53,654 bases of DNA. Source: Candidatus Omnitrophota bacterium. GTDB lineage: Bacteria > Omnitrophota > Gorgyraeia > JAFGHF01. Shown one piece after another: positions 45,883 to 52,893 of the stretch. A program made the translations under genes and the position numbers. The notes beneath the pieces were generated by a model, which searched no databases, was not told where the DNA came from, and saw nothing but the letters and a program-made list of their open reading frames with translations. The stretch spans positions 1-53,654 of the forward strand of contig JAFGHF010000025.1 of the NCBI GenBank assembly GCA_016939375.1. Reading direction: 5' to 3'. Position 1 is the first letter of the stretch, and each line of letters opens with the position of its first letter.

Positions 45883-46905
45883 TTAAACCTTCGTTTCTCT
45901 TAAGCTCTTAGCCGCCACTTCCGGAGGCGTGGGATTGATATAGAAACCCGTTCCCCATTCAAATCCGGCAACTCGGGTTAAGCGGGGCATGATTTCAATA
46001 TGCCAGTGAAAATCTTCTTCTATTGTCTTTAGATACCCTTTTTTAGGTGTGCGAAAAGGCGCCGTATGCAAGACAAAATTATAAGGCGGGTCGTTTAAGG
46101 CTGTCTTTAACTTAAGCATTACCTTCTTTATAATCCCGGCAAGATCCCTTCTGTGTTCAGAGCCGATCTTGAAGAAATCGCAGCAATGTTCTTTGGGCAG
46201 GATCCAGACCTCAAAGGGAAAACGTGAGGCAAAAGGAGCGATGGCTATCAAGCCGTCGATATCTATTATCAGTCTCTGGCCGTCTTCCATCTCTTGTTTA
46301 ATGATATCGCAGAATACGCAGCGCTCTTTGTACTCATAGTATCTTTTGGCACCGCGCAACTCTTCTTTTACTCTCTTGGGATTTACCGGTGTGGCGATTA
46401 TCTGTGAACGGGCGTGGTTTATGTGGCCCGCGCCGGCTGTATGACCGTAATTTTTAAACATCAGGGCGTATTTAAGGCGGACGTCTTTCTGCAGCTCCGT
46501 AAATCTGTGCACATAGGCATCGATTACCTTGACGATCTGCTCTTCTTCTAGGTCGGCGATATTGGCGATATGCTCGGGAGTCTCCACCACTATCTCATGC
46601 GCCCCAATGCCATCCATCAGATCATATATGCCTTTGCCTCGCCTATTCAATTCCCCTTCGACCTTTAAAAGAGGCTTTATGCTGGGTACTACCCGCACGT
46701 CCCATCCCGGCTGATTTTGCTTGGTCTCCGACTTTCGGATGGCAAATATCTCTGGCGGGGTCCTGTCTTCATTCCCCTTACAAAAAGGGCATATTCCTTC
46801 CGTGGCGGGTTCTTTATCGACCTTAAAATCCTCAGGTCTTTTTGCCCGCTCAGTGGCGATAATCACCCAACGGCCTATAACCGGGTCTTTTCTTAACTCA
46901 GGCAT
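45883..46905 (-). CDS. GalT-family paralogue with altered nucleophile
   Basis: The 340-residue protein is clearly paralogous to the next gene throughout: DPVIGRWVII, CPFC (39-42), RVVPSIKPLLKVEGE, GAHEIVVETPEH, KEHCCDFF and WHIEIMPRLTRVAGFEWG. The catalytic segment reads GAGHINHARSQ where its sister has GASLPHSHSQ. The nucleophilic histidine position is R166, and the segment is one residue longer. It may therefore not form the uridylyl-histidine. A hydrolase, a phosphorylase-like enzyme or a non-catalytic partner are options. It is the first gene of the sugar-glycolysis operon. Confidence 0.8.
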   Translation of the reverse strand: MPELRKDPVIGRWVIIATERAKRPEDFKVDKEPATEGICPFCKGNEDRTPPEIFAIRKSETKQNQPGWDVRVVPSIKPLLKVEGELNRRGKGIYDLMDGIGAHEIVVETPEHIANIADLEEEQIVKVIDAYVHRFTELQKDVRLKYALMFKNYGHTAGAGHINHARSQIIATPVNPKRVKEELRGAKRYYEYKERCVFCDIIKQEMEDGQRLIIDIDGLIAIAPFASRFPFEVWILPKEHCCDFFKIGSEHRRDLAGIIKKVMLKLKTALNDPPYNFVLHTAPFRTPKKGYLKTIEEDFHWHIEIMPRLTRVAGFEWGTGFYINPTPPEVAAKSLRETKV

Positions 46906-46931
46906 ACAATTATCTCCTTATTAGAGTGATA

Positions 46932-46959
46932 ATTATATCACATCCATATAAGAATGCAA
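46932..46959 (-). promoter_or_regulatory. Extended -10 promoter of the galT-gap-pgk-tpiA operon
   Basis: On the minus strand TTGCAT and TATAAT are 16 bp apart, and the bases before the -10 are TGA, forming an extended -10. It lies about 26 bp upstream of the first galT-family start. Confidence 0.7.
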
Positions 46960-46961
46960 GC

Positions 46962-47010
46962 AAAAAAAAGCAAGAAAATCGCCTTCAGCGATAACTTTTA
47001 AGCGATTTTC
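46962..47010 (-). terminator. Second terminator hairpin before the galT operon
   Basis: GAAAATCGC and GCGATTTTC form a stem on the minus strand. TTGC and a run of eight T follow. Together with the hairpin at 47045-47079 it insulates the operon from the gene upstream. Confidence 0.75.
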
Positions 47011-47044
47011 GCAGTGGTATCCGATATACTTTCCTAATACCAGA

Positions 47045-47079
47045 ACAAAAAATAAGCCCAGTTTTTCACTGGGCTTATG
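47045..47079 (-). terminator. Rho-independent terminator after the glycine-rich protein gene
   Basis: ATAAGCCCAGT and ACTGGGCTTAT form a perfect 11-bp stem around a short A-rich loop, followed by six T on the minus strand. Confidence 0.9.
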
Positions 47080-47136
47080 TAAAAATTACACTACGTTAGA
47101 GACTTCTTTGACTCTATTTTTTAAACATAACCGCGC

Positions 47137-47511
47137 TTATTCGACTGCACTTACGGCTTGGGCACCTTCGTTATAGCCCTGCTGGTAGCCCTGCTGGTAG
47201 CCATTAGTAAAACCCTGTTGAAAACCTCTCTGATAAGCGTCTTCTGCGCCAAGTCCAGCTGTCTGTGCCGGAGCTTCGGCCTTGCTGTTTTCCATAGCGT
47301 CAAAAAGCATGCCGCTAAAAATACCCACACCCGCGCCCACTCCCGCGCCTGTGCCCACTTTCCCGCCAGAAGCCGCTGAAGCAGCAGCACCCGTTGCAGC
47401 ACCCTGGACCGCATTCTTCAGGAATGAATTACTGAAGTCATCGGCCATAATAGCAGCACTAAAAGCAATCACTAAAACCGTAGCCAAAAAAACAACCACC
47501 ATCGCTTTCAT
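47137..47511 (-). CDS. Small secreted glycine-zipper protein
   Basis: The 124-residue protein has a signal peptide (to about residue 23, MADD), a glycine/alanine-rich stretch (AATGAAASAASGGKVGTGAG) of glycine-zipper type that could insert in membranes, and a C-terminal run of near-repeats (RGFQQGF, NGYQQGY, QQGYNEG). It stands alone between a strong promoter and a strong terminator, which suggests high expression. I do not recognise a defined family. Confidence 0.75.
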   Translation of the reverse strand: MKAMVVVFLATVLVIAFSAAIMADDFSNSFLKNAVQGAATGAAASAASGGKVGTGAGVGAGVGIFSGMLFDAMENSKAEAPAQTAGLGAEDAYQRGFQQGFTNGYQQGYQQGYNEGAQAVSAVE

Positions 47512-47551
47512 ACCACACTCCCCTTTCTTTCAAAGATTATTTTCATATAAA

Positions 47552-47579
47552 AGTATACCCTAATCTCTATAAATGTCAA
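47552..47579 (-). promoter_or_regulatory. Strong promoter of the glycine-zipper gene
   Basis: On the minus strand a perfect TTGACA and TATACT are 16 bp apart. The start codon lies about 40 bp downstream with GGGGAG before it. Confidence 0.82.
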
Positions 47580-47642
47580 CAACAAAAACCAAGGGCCTTT
47601 TGAACTCTAACTATTTGACGCTCTCACCCGCCAGTTTATTCC

Positions 47643-48458
47643 CTACTTTTTTACATCTACCGTAAGAAACATCACCATTCGGCCGCCTCTTTCGGTCTGC
47701 CTGCTTGCCAGGGGCAACCCAAAAAAGCTGGAATCAGACTCAACCGAACTATGCTCTGTATTAAGGCCGCCCAAGACTAAGGTATCCCCATCTTCGATGT
47801 TCACCTGCGTGGAAATCGACCTTTTATATGGGGTATTCCCCTCTATGGTGCTCCTTGAAGGCTGGATGCTTAAAAGCACGGAATTATCAGAGCGCACCTT
47901 GGGTAAGACCTCCAATATCTGGCCAATAGACTCTCTGATAGGGGTGATGGTCCTGCTGCCACTCTGCTGATGGATATTCTGCTCATATCCGATTATAAAG
48001 TCCTCGGTAAGCTGGATGCACGCAGGGCTATTGCTGATTGTGCTCACATTCGTCCTTGATTTAACATAGGAATCGCTGCTGTTTTCTATCGCACTTAATA
48101 GTGCCTGAAAGCGCGTTCCAGGGATCACAATTTGTCCTGACCTTATCCCCATATCGCTTAAGAACTCATCCGATGCCTCAACAATGGTAACCGCAATATT
48201 GACCATCCTCGTCTCTGGGTCCAGCTTCTCCAGCATCTCGGCAATCTTATCTAAGCTCTCGGGGGTATCGATAATTACCAGTTGTAAGGTATTAGCATCA
48301 TAAAAGACCTTGCCCTGGATGCTCTTAATATCCTCCAAAACAGAGACCAAAAACTCAGGGTCAGCCGAGTGCACATCAAAAGTGCGCACCTGGGTCTCCT
48401 GCGCCAGAACGATTAAAGGCAATAAACATAGCGATATAATCAAAAAGATTCTCTTCAT
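47643..48458 (-). CDS. Secretin-domain protein (mini-secretin)
   Basis: The 271-residue protein has a signal peptide (ending VLAQ), one secretin short domain (VFYDANTLQLVIIDTPESLDKIAEMLEKLD) and a secretin homology region (VNIAVTIVEASDEFLSDMGIR through GDTLVLGGL and MVMFLTVDV). Full secretins are at least twice this length; here only one N-domain is left and no other secretion genes are nearby. It may form a reduced outer-membrane ring or act as an accessory. It follows the membrane-protein gene by 5 nt. Confidence 0.82.
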   Translation of the reverse strand: MKRIFLIISLCLLPLIVLAQETQVRTFDVHSADPEFLVSVLEDIKSIQGKVFYDANTLQLVIIDTPESLDKIAEMLEKLDPETRMVNIAVTIVEASDEFLSDMGIRSGQIVIPGTRFQALLSAIENSSDSYVKSRTNVSTISNSPACIQLTEDFIIGYEQNIHQQSGSRTITPIRESIGQILEVLPKVRSDNSVLLSIQPSRSTIEGNTPYKRSISTQVNIEDGDTLVLGGLNTEHSSVESDSSFFGLPLASRQTERGGRMVMFLTVDVKK

Positions 48459-48463
48459 TTTAG

Positions 48464-48904
48464 TTATCTAAAACCCTCTTCATTGGTTAGGCAAAAATAG
48501 ACAATAGCTAAACGCAATAGAGTCTCGGCCGTAACGATTGGATAATTACCCTGGAATATAAAAGAAGCCGATGTCCATGCTGCCGCGAAAAACACCCATT
48601 TGATGGTCCAGGACCTTGCCGACCTGTCCATGCTTATTAAAGCCAAGCCCAATGAAATATAGATCAACGACCCTACCACTCCAAAAACTAAAAGGATACC
48701 CGATAAGTCCGATTTCATTAATCTTAAAGCGAAAAAACCGCCAACCCCCGAACCTAACATAACCGCAACAGCCACCAGGACCCTAATTGGTATCTTCATC
48801 TTCGTTGCTTTCGTCAACAGGAAAACAACAAGATAGGCTATTGCGCTGAATAGAAAACCCACTAAGAGGATTAGAAAAGGGTATTTTATCAACAGTTCTG
48901 TCAT
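48464..48904 (-). CDS. Four-segment membrane protein of unknown function
   Basis: The 146-residue protein has membrane segments at about 8-30, 38-60, 66-90 and 102-120. It is not recognised. It sits between another small membrane protein (37-nt gap) and the mini-secretin (5-nt gap), so the three probably form an operon transcribed from the cassette at 49345. Confidence 0.65.
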   Translation of the reverse strand: MTELLIKYPFLILLVGFLFSAIAYLVVFLLTKATKMKIPIRVLVAVAVMLGSGVGGFFALRLMKSDLSGILLVFGVVGSLIYISLGLALISMDRSARSWTIKWVFFAAAWTSASFIFQGNYPIVTAETLLRLAIVYFCLTNEEGFR

Positions 48905-48941
48905 ATCTATTGAATCTCCTCATTAGCTCGGAGAGTGCTTC

Positions 48942-49322
48942 TTATTTAAACTGCTTCTTGACCGCTGGACGGCGGACTATAACAAACATTACTAAGTTCA
49001 ATATTATCGGTTCAACAATTAATGCAACTATATCGGGAAGTTCTATCTTGAATGCAAAAATAGCCAAAAGAATATAATAAATGATTGTGCCCTTAAGAAT
49101 ATTAAGCGTTAATCCCAATCTTATTCTGTGTATCAGATTAGAGCCACAGAAAATCCCCAATATAGTCAAAAGAAAAGGGATTGCCGCAAGCGGGATTTTA
49201 AGTACAGTGTCTCCTTCCGTCGGTATCGCCAATAACATGGCGAACGGTGCCAAATAAAGGCAATTAAGCACTATTGCCACCGTCCCTAAAGCCGTGATCC
49301 CCTTGCCTCTTTTCTCTTCCAT
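48942..49322 (-). CDS. Small membrane protein of unknown function
   Basis: The product has four hydrophobic segments and a basic C-terminus (RRPAVKKQFK). The frame extends to 49346, but that first ATG overlaps the TATAAT of the repeated promoter cassette, so it would lie outside the transcript. I therefore use the next ATG (49320-49322, MEEKRGKG), which has GGGG 6-7 nt upstream and gives 126 residues. Function is unknown; it is probably co-transcribed with the next two genes. Confidence 0.6.
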   Translation of the reverse strand: MEEKRGKGITALGTVAIVLNCLYLAPFAMLLAIPTEGDTVLKIPLAAIPFLLTILGIFCGSNLIHRIRLGLTLNILKGTIIYYILLAIFAFKIELPDIVALIVEPIILNLVMFVIVRRPAVKKQFK

Positions 49323-49344
49323 ATCTAGCCCCTTTTTTTGAGCC

Positions 49345-49480
49345 ATTATAACCTTTAAGACAAAAAAGCCTCAAGAATTATCTTGAGGACAGCTTTCATC
49401 TATCAGCTTGTAGCTTACAGTATTCAGGCATCAGCCTGCTTAAACCCAAACCTTTTTCCAATTATCCCGGAAAGCGCTTC
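49345..49480 (-). repeat. Promoter-terminator cassette, copy 1
   Basis: Read on the minus strand: a GCTTTCCGGGATAATTGGAA box, a degenerate CTGATAGC-type stretch, the hairpin CCTCAAGATAATTCTTGAGG with CTTTTTTG behind it, then TATAAT 18 bp after TTGAGG. It precedes the membrane-protein gene ending at 48942. It is the most diverged of four copies. Confidence 0.85.
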
Positions 49481-49489
49481 TTATGCCCT

Positions 49490-49657
49490 TTAACGGCCTG
49501 CGCTTTTGCGCTTCGAAAAGCACTCCTTACAATATACCGGACGGTCCCCGCTGGGTTTAAAAGGAACTTCGCATTCTTTGTTGCAGTCTGCGCATGTCGC
49601 CTTGTACATCTGTCGCGGACCTCTGTCGAATCCACCCCTACCTTGTTGATATCCCAT
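49490..49657 (-). CDS. 55-residue zinc-ribbon protein
   Basis: This short gene is preceded by a perfect GGAGG 4 nt before its ATG (49655-49657). The product begins MGYQQGRGGFDRGPRQMYKA and has two CxxC pairs: CADC (22-25) and CKEC (43-46), about 17 residues apart, with the intervening GDRPVYC typical of small CxxC-x17-CxxC zinc ribbons found in many uncultivated bacteria. A fifth cysteine is at 29. The N-terminus is glycine- and arginine-rich, so it may bind nucleic acid. It stands alone behind cassette copy 2. Confidence 0.88.
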   Translation of the reverse strand: MGYQQGRGGFDRGPRQMYKATCADCNKECEVPFKPSGDRPVYCKECFSKRKSAGR

Positions 49658-49733
49658 GTTACCTCCTTTTTTATTCTTGTAAAGATTCTGAAACTTTCAC
49701 CCTACCCCTTTCCCTGATTTTCTGTTGCTCACC

Positions 49734-49890
49734 ATTATACACAATCCACAAGAAAACCTCAAGTCTTATCTTGAGGTCCGCTTTTCAGCCTTCAGCTATC
49801 AGTTTTCAGTTTGCAGTACTCAGTTGCCAGTTAAGGGCCACTTTCCTGCTTACGTCCAAACCCCTTTCCCGATTAGCTTGGAAAACGTTT
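49734..49890 (-). repeat. Promoter-terminator cassette, copy 2
   Basis: Minus strand order: CGTTTTCCAAGCTAATCGGG box, AAGCAGGAAAG, several CTGATAGCTGAA-like units, hairpin CCTCAAGATAAGACTTGAGG, then TTGAGG-17 bp-TATAAT. It lies directly upstream of the zinc-ribbon gene and ends just behind the HEAT-protein gene. Confidence 0.9.
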
Positions 49891-49905
49891 ATTATACAGT
49901 AAAAA

Positions 49906-50955
49906 TTAATAATCTTGTGAGATTTCCAATTGACGGTTTGTCTTTACGTCTTTGGCTTTTAATAATATCTTGTCTTCAGCTGTTACTGTTAAGGATATCT
50001 CCGTTTCCGTTTTCTCTTCCAAGTCCGATTGAAAACGAGTTACCTTAAACCGGCCTATTTCCCAATTATTTCTCGCCACAAAGGCATCTCCCTGTAATAA
50101 TTGAAATTCGATAGAATTTTGCCCCGGATTCATAGTATGTGTATATTTTCCTTCGCACGGAACATTTGTCTCAGCCTCTATGAGGATATTATAAGTGCCA
50201 TCCTTTGTAACTTTGCCTATACCCGCTGCGAGTTTATTATCTTCAATTAGGATGAAATTATCTGGCCATGAACCATTTTCGATTAGGTATATGATCCTTT
50301 TTGAATGTGAAAAGATTTGGTTAGCCATCATCATCCAAGTGGTGTCTGGCGTCATAAGCTTAAGTTGACCTCCCGACATAAATTCAGCTCTTTTTTCTCT
50401 ACAATAGTTTTCAACAAATGTTTCCCTTCCCTGTTTTAACATTTCTTTAAGTTGCTCTAGTGCGGGCCCGCCGATTTTTACTAAAGTTTGTTCGATAGCT
50501 TCATGTAGTTGAGGGTCATCGGCACACAATAATTGGGGCAATAACTTTAAGATATTTTCATCCCAAACATAGCCAAATGCAACTACGGCATTAATCTGCA
50601 GACCTTTAAATTGTAGGCTTTCAAATAACAAAGGGATGTCGGAATTTTTAAATTTGGAAAATTCCTCGCGTTGATTACAGGCCAATCTCCATACAACATT
50701 TTCTTCAGGAGTTGCGGGTTGCCAATTTGAGGCTGACAGGGCCTCAACGACAGACCGACGGACATTATCTTCGGGGGCCGCAAGCATTTGCTTTAAATAA
50801 GGAATGGCCGACTGTGACTGGATTTGACCAAGTGTTTTTGCTGCTTCAGCCCTCAAATTAGCATCTTTGTGCCCAAGAAGCTTAATAAGCTGCTTTTCAT
50901 TTCCCGATTTCTTAATTTCTTTAACATCCGGAGACTTAAATAGGTTTTTAAACAT
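49906..50955 (-). CDS. HEAT-repeat protein with Hsp70 substrate-binding-like C-terminal domain
   Basis: The 349-residue protein begins with HEAT/PBS-lyase-type repeats (about 15-75: ANLRAEAAKTLGQIQSQSAI, DNVRRSVVEALSAS; and about 115-175). From about residue 255 it resembles the beta substrate-binding domain of DnaK: ILIEAETNVP (DnaK has LIEKNTTIP), SIEFQLLQGDAFVARNNWEI (VTIHVLQGERKRASDNKSL) and ISLTVTAEDKILLKAKD (VTFDIDADGILHVSAKD). The Hsp70 ATPase and alpha lid are absent, and there is no signal peptide. A cytoplasmic protein-binding or holdase role is inferred. Promoter cassette copy 3 precedes it. Confidence 0.75.
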   Translation of the reverse strand: MFKNLFKSPDVKEIKKSGNEKQLIKLLGHKDANLRAEAAKTLGQIQSQSAIPYLKQMLAAPEDNVRRSVVEALSASNWQPATPEENVVWRLACNQREEFSKFKNSDIPLLFESLQFKGLQINAVVAFGYVWDENILKLLPQLLCADDPQLHEAIEQTLVKIGGPALEQLKEMLKQGRETFVENYCREKRAEFMSGGQLKLMTPDTTWMMMANQIFSHSKRIIYLIENGSWPDNFILIEDNKLAAGIGKVTKDGTYNILIEAETNVPCEGKYTHTMNPGQNSIEFQLLQGDAFVARNNWEIGRFKVTRFQSDLEEKTETEISLTVTAEDKILLKAKDVKTNRQLEISQDY

Positions 50956-50975
50956 TATTTTCCCTCTTTTTAGGC

Positions 50976-51113
50976 ATTATATCCCTAAAACAAAATAACC
51001 TCAAGATAAATCTTGAGGTCTGCTGTCAGCCATCAGCCTTCAGCTATCAGTTAAGGCACGCTCTTTCCTGCTTAAGCCCAAACCCCTTTCCCGATCACCC
51101 TGGAAAACGTTTC
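50976..51113 (-). repeat. Promoter-terminator cassette, copy 3
   Basis: Minus strand order: GAAACGTTTTCCAGGGTGAT box, TTAAGCAGGAAAG, two or three CTGATAGCTGAA units, hairpin CCTCAAGATTTATCTTGAGG, then TTGAGG-17 bp-TATAAT. The HEAT-protein ATG lies 20 bp beyond the TATAAT, with a GAGGG ribosome site. Confidence 0.9.
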
Positions 51114-51135
51114 TTCTAAAAAATATCTTTTAGGC

Positions 51136-51762
51136 TCACTTAAATAATTTCAATATTTCAGCGTTCCCTTGTTCCGTGGCAATTCTTACAGCTGTTTTTC
51201 CAAGACTATCTCTTATGCCTCTATCGGCACCTCTTCGTAGCAGCAACGCTGCGACTTTCGGGCAATTGGCCTGTGCCGTCCACATTAAAGCCGTGTATCC
51301 TCCCATATCAACGGCATTGATATTTGCACCATATTCCAACAATATATTTGCGGCTTCATATGCATCGTGCCAGGCCGCATGCATTAATGGTGTCATCTGT
51401 ACATTATCTCGTGCTTCAATATTTGCCCCAGAGTTTATCAGAAGTTCGATAGCTTTAGCATTGTTTGACCCAGCCGCCTCTATCAAAGGTGTTTTCCCGG
51501 TATCGCCTTTACCTTCAATGTAGGCTCCAAAAGACAACAATAAACTTATCATTTCCTCTGAAGCACACCCAGCCGCTTCGCACAAAGGGAAATAACCTTT
51601 CTCATTTGCAGCATTTACATCTGCCTCTTCAACAAGTATCAAATATTTTACTTCACGTACATCATTAAGCCTGATCGGATCCGATGGAATATACCGAGAT
51701 TCTCCCTCTGATATGCCGGTCCATAAAAAGACTAACAGTAATACAATAATTGCATTCCTCAA
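51136..51762 (-). CDS. Secreted ankyrin-repeat protein
   Basis: The protein has a signal peptide (about 1-21) and five ankyrin repeats, with DTGKTPLIEAAGSNNAKAIE, QMTPLMHAAWHDAYEAANIL, GGYTALMWTAQANCPKVAAL and SLGKTAVRIATEQGNAEILK clearly visible. I place the start at a TTG (51760-51762, read MRNAIIVLLL) because AAGGAG lies 7-8 nt upstream; the frame extends eight codons further. The mature 187 residues would lie in the periplasm. It stands alone behind cassette copy 4. Confidence 0.85.
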   Translation of the reverse strand: MRNAIIVLLLVFLWTGISEGESRYIPSDPIRLNDVREVKYLILVEEADVNAANEKGYFPLCEAAGCASEEMISLLLSFGAYIEGKGDTGKTPLIEAAGSNNAKAIELLINSGANIEARDNVQMTPLMHAAWHDAYEAANILLEYGANINAVDMGGYTALMWTAQANCPKVAALLLRRGADRGIRDSLGKTAVRIATEQGNAEILKLFK

Positions 51763-51836
51763 CTTTACTCTCCTTCCTACATACAAGAGACTTAGTCAGC
51801 TTATTCTGGAAGCTATTTTTTTGCTCTTCCAGAGCC

Positions 51837-51994
51837 ATTATACCCCCAACATAAAACAACCTCAAGACTTATCTTGAGGTCTGCTTTTGAGCTGTCAGCT
51901 ATCAGTTTTCAGCTATCAGCCTTCAGCTATCAGTTAGGGGACACTTTCCTGCTCAGAGCCAAAACACTTTCCCGATTAGCTTGGAAAACGTTTC
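51837..51994 (-). repeat. Promoter-terminator cassette, copy 4
   Basis: Minus strand order: GAAACGTTTTCCAAGCTAAT box, GAGCAGGAAAG, four CTGATAGCTGAA-like units, hairpin CCTCAAGATAAGTCTTGAGG, then TTGAGG-17 bp-TATAAT. It lies between the rRNA operon end and the ankyrin gene. The leader after the -10 contains an additional CTGGAAG/CTTCCAG inverted repeat. Confidence 0.9.
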
Positions 51995-52013
51995 TTTCAT
52001 GAGCCCTTTCTTC

Positions 52014-52310
52014 CCCTTCATTGCGAGGGGGATATTAAAGGGTTACAGGGGTCCATAAGGGCCTTTTTTCGGCTGCGAGCGGGAACTCGGGGGCGTTCTG
52101 CGAAGTGGGAGGATCCACACCGGGCGGAGGGGCCCACGAGCAGAAGTACCCCCGAGTCAACCGCTCGCCCTCTCCCTTCATTGCGAGGAGGATAATTGAA
52201 TGGGTATGGGCACAGAATGGAGCATTTTACGGCTTTTGCGGCGGCGAGGCACTTCCCAGTGAGCGAATGTGCTTTTTGAGCGAACGGGAAGTGCTGAGCA
52301 AAGCCGCAAA
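52014..52310 (-). repeat. Two large hairpin repeats downstream of 5S rRNA
   Basis: No gene is accepted here. The sequence CCCTTCATTGCGAGG(G/A)GGATA occurs twice, at 52014 and 52174, 160 bp apart, each followed by a large imperfect hairpin. Hairpin A (52075-52168) pairs GCGAGCGG, ACTCGGGGG and TTCTGC with their complements. Hairpin B (52230-52306) pairs CGGCTTTTGC with GCAAAGCCG and GCACTTCCC with GGGAAGTGC. The two hairpin bodies differ in sequence. The element looks like a repetitive palindromic family. A 110-codon frame across it is an effect of the repeats. Confidence 0.75.
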
Positions 52311-52315
52311 CAGAC

Positions 52316-52350
52316 AAAAAAAATGCCCCAAAGCTTATGCCTTGGGGCAT
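52316..52350 (-). terminator. Rho-independent terminator of the rRNA operon
   Basis: On the minus strand ATGCCCCAAGG and CTTTGGGGCAT form a stem, followed by eight T. It starts 12 nt after the 5S rRNA end. Confidence 0.93.
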
Positions 52351-52361
52351 TCAATTATTAA

Positions 52362-52477
52362 CCGAGCAACTACCTACTCTCCCACGGCGTTACCACCGCA
52401 GTACCATCGGCCTCGAAGGGCTTAACTACTGTGTTCGGAATGGGAACAGGTGTTTCCCCTTCAGCAAGGTCACTCGG
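52362..52477 (-). rRNA. rrf: 5S ribosomal RNA
   Basis: The 116-nt gene has the expected terminal helix: CCGAGTGAC at the 5' end pairs with GTTGCTCGG at the 3' end. Conserved internal elements are visible, including CATTCCGAACACAG, AGTTAAGCCC, GCCGATGGTACT and GGGAGAGTAGG. It lies about 110 nt after the 23S end. The spacer holds small inverted repeats (GATGCT/AGCATC and CAATTTTC/GGAAAATTG) that may guide processing. Confidence 0.96.
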
Positions 52478-52893
52478 AATTCAATTTTCCTTCTTCGCCA
52501 CGCTGAAAATTGATGCTGAGCGCAGCGAAGCATCTAAGAAATAACAACAACTACATAGCCAAATAGAATTAACTATAAATACAATGTGGTCAAGCCGATC
52601 GGCAGATTAGTATCTTTGAGCTAAAACGATTGCTCGTCTTACACCTAAGACCTATCAACCTTGTAGTCTCCAAGGTGCCTGTGTCCCCGAAGGGACGGGA
52701 TATATAGTCTTGAGGGGGGCTTGGCGCTTAGATGCCTTCAGCGCTTATCCCTTCCGGACACGGCTACCCAGCGATGCCACTGGCGTGACAACTGGAACAC
52801 CGGCGGTCCGTCAATCCCGGTCCTCTCGTACTAGGGATTGCTCCTATCAAATATCCTCGCGCCCACGACAGAGAGAGACCGAACTGTCTTACG

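Noticed and set aside
49345-51994. The four similar repeats as a CRISPR array
   Set aside because: The units are 0.4 to 1.2 kb apart with genes between them, and the spacing is irregular. They contain promoters and no spacers.
52018-52350. 110-codon minus-strand frame before the 5S terminator
   Set aside because: It runs through the hairpin repeats and the rRNA terminator, has no ribosome site, and its protein is made of translated repeat sequence.
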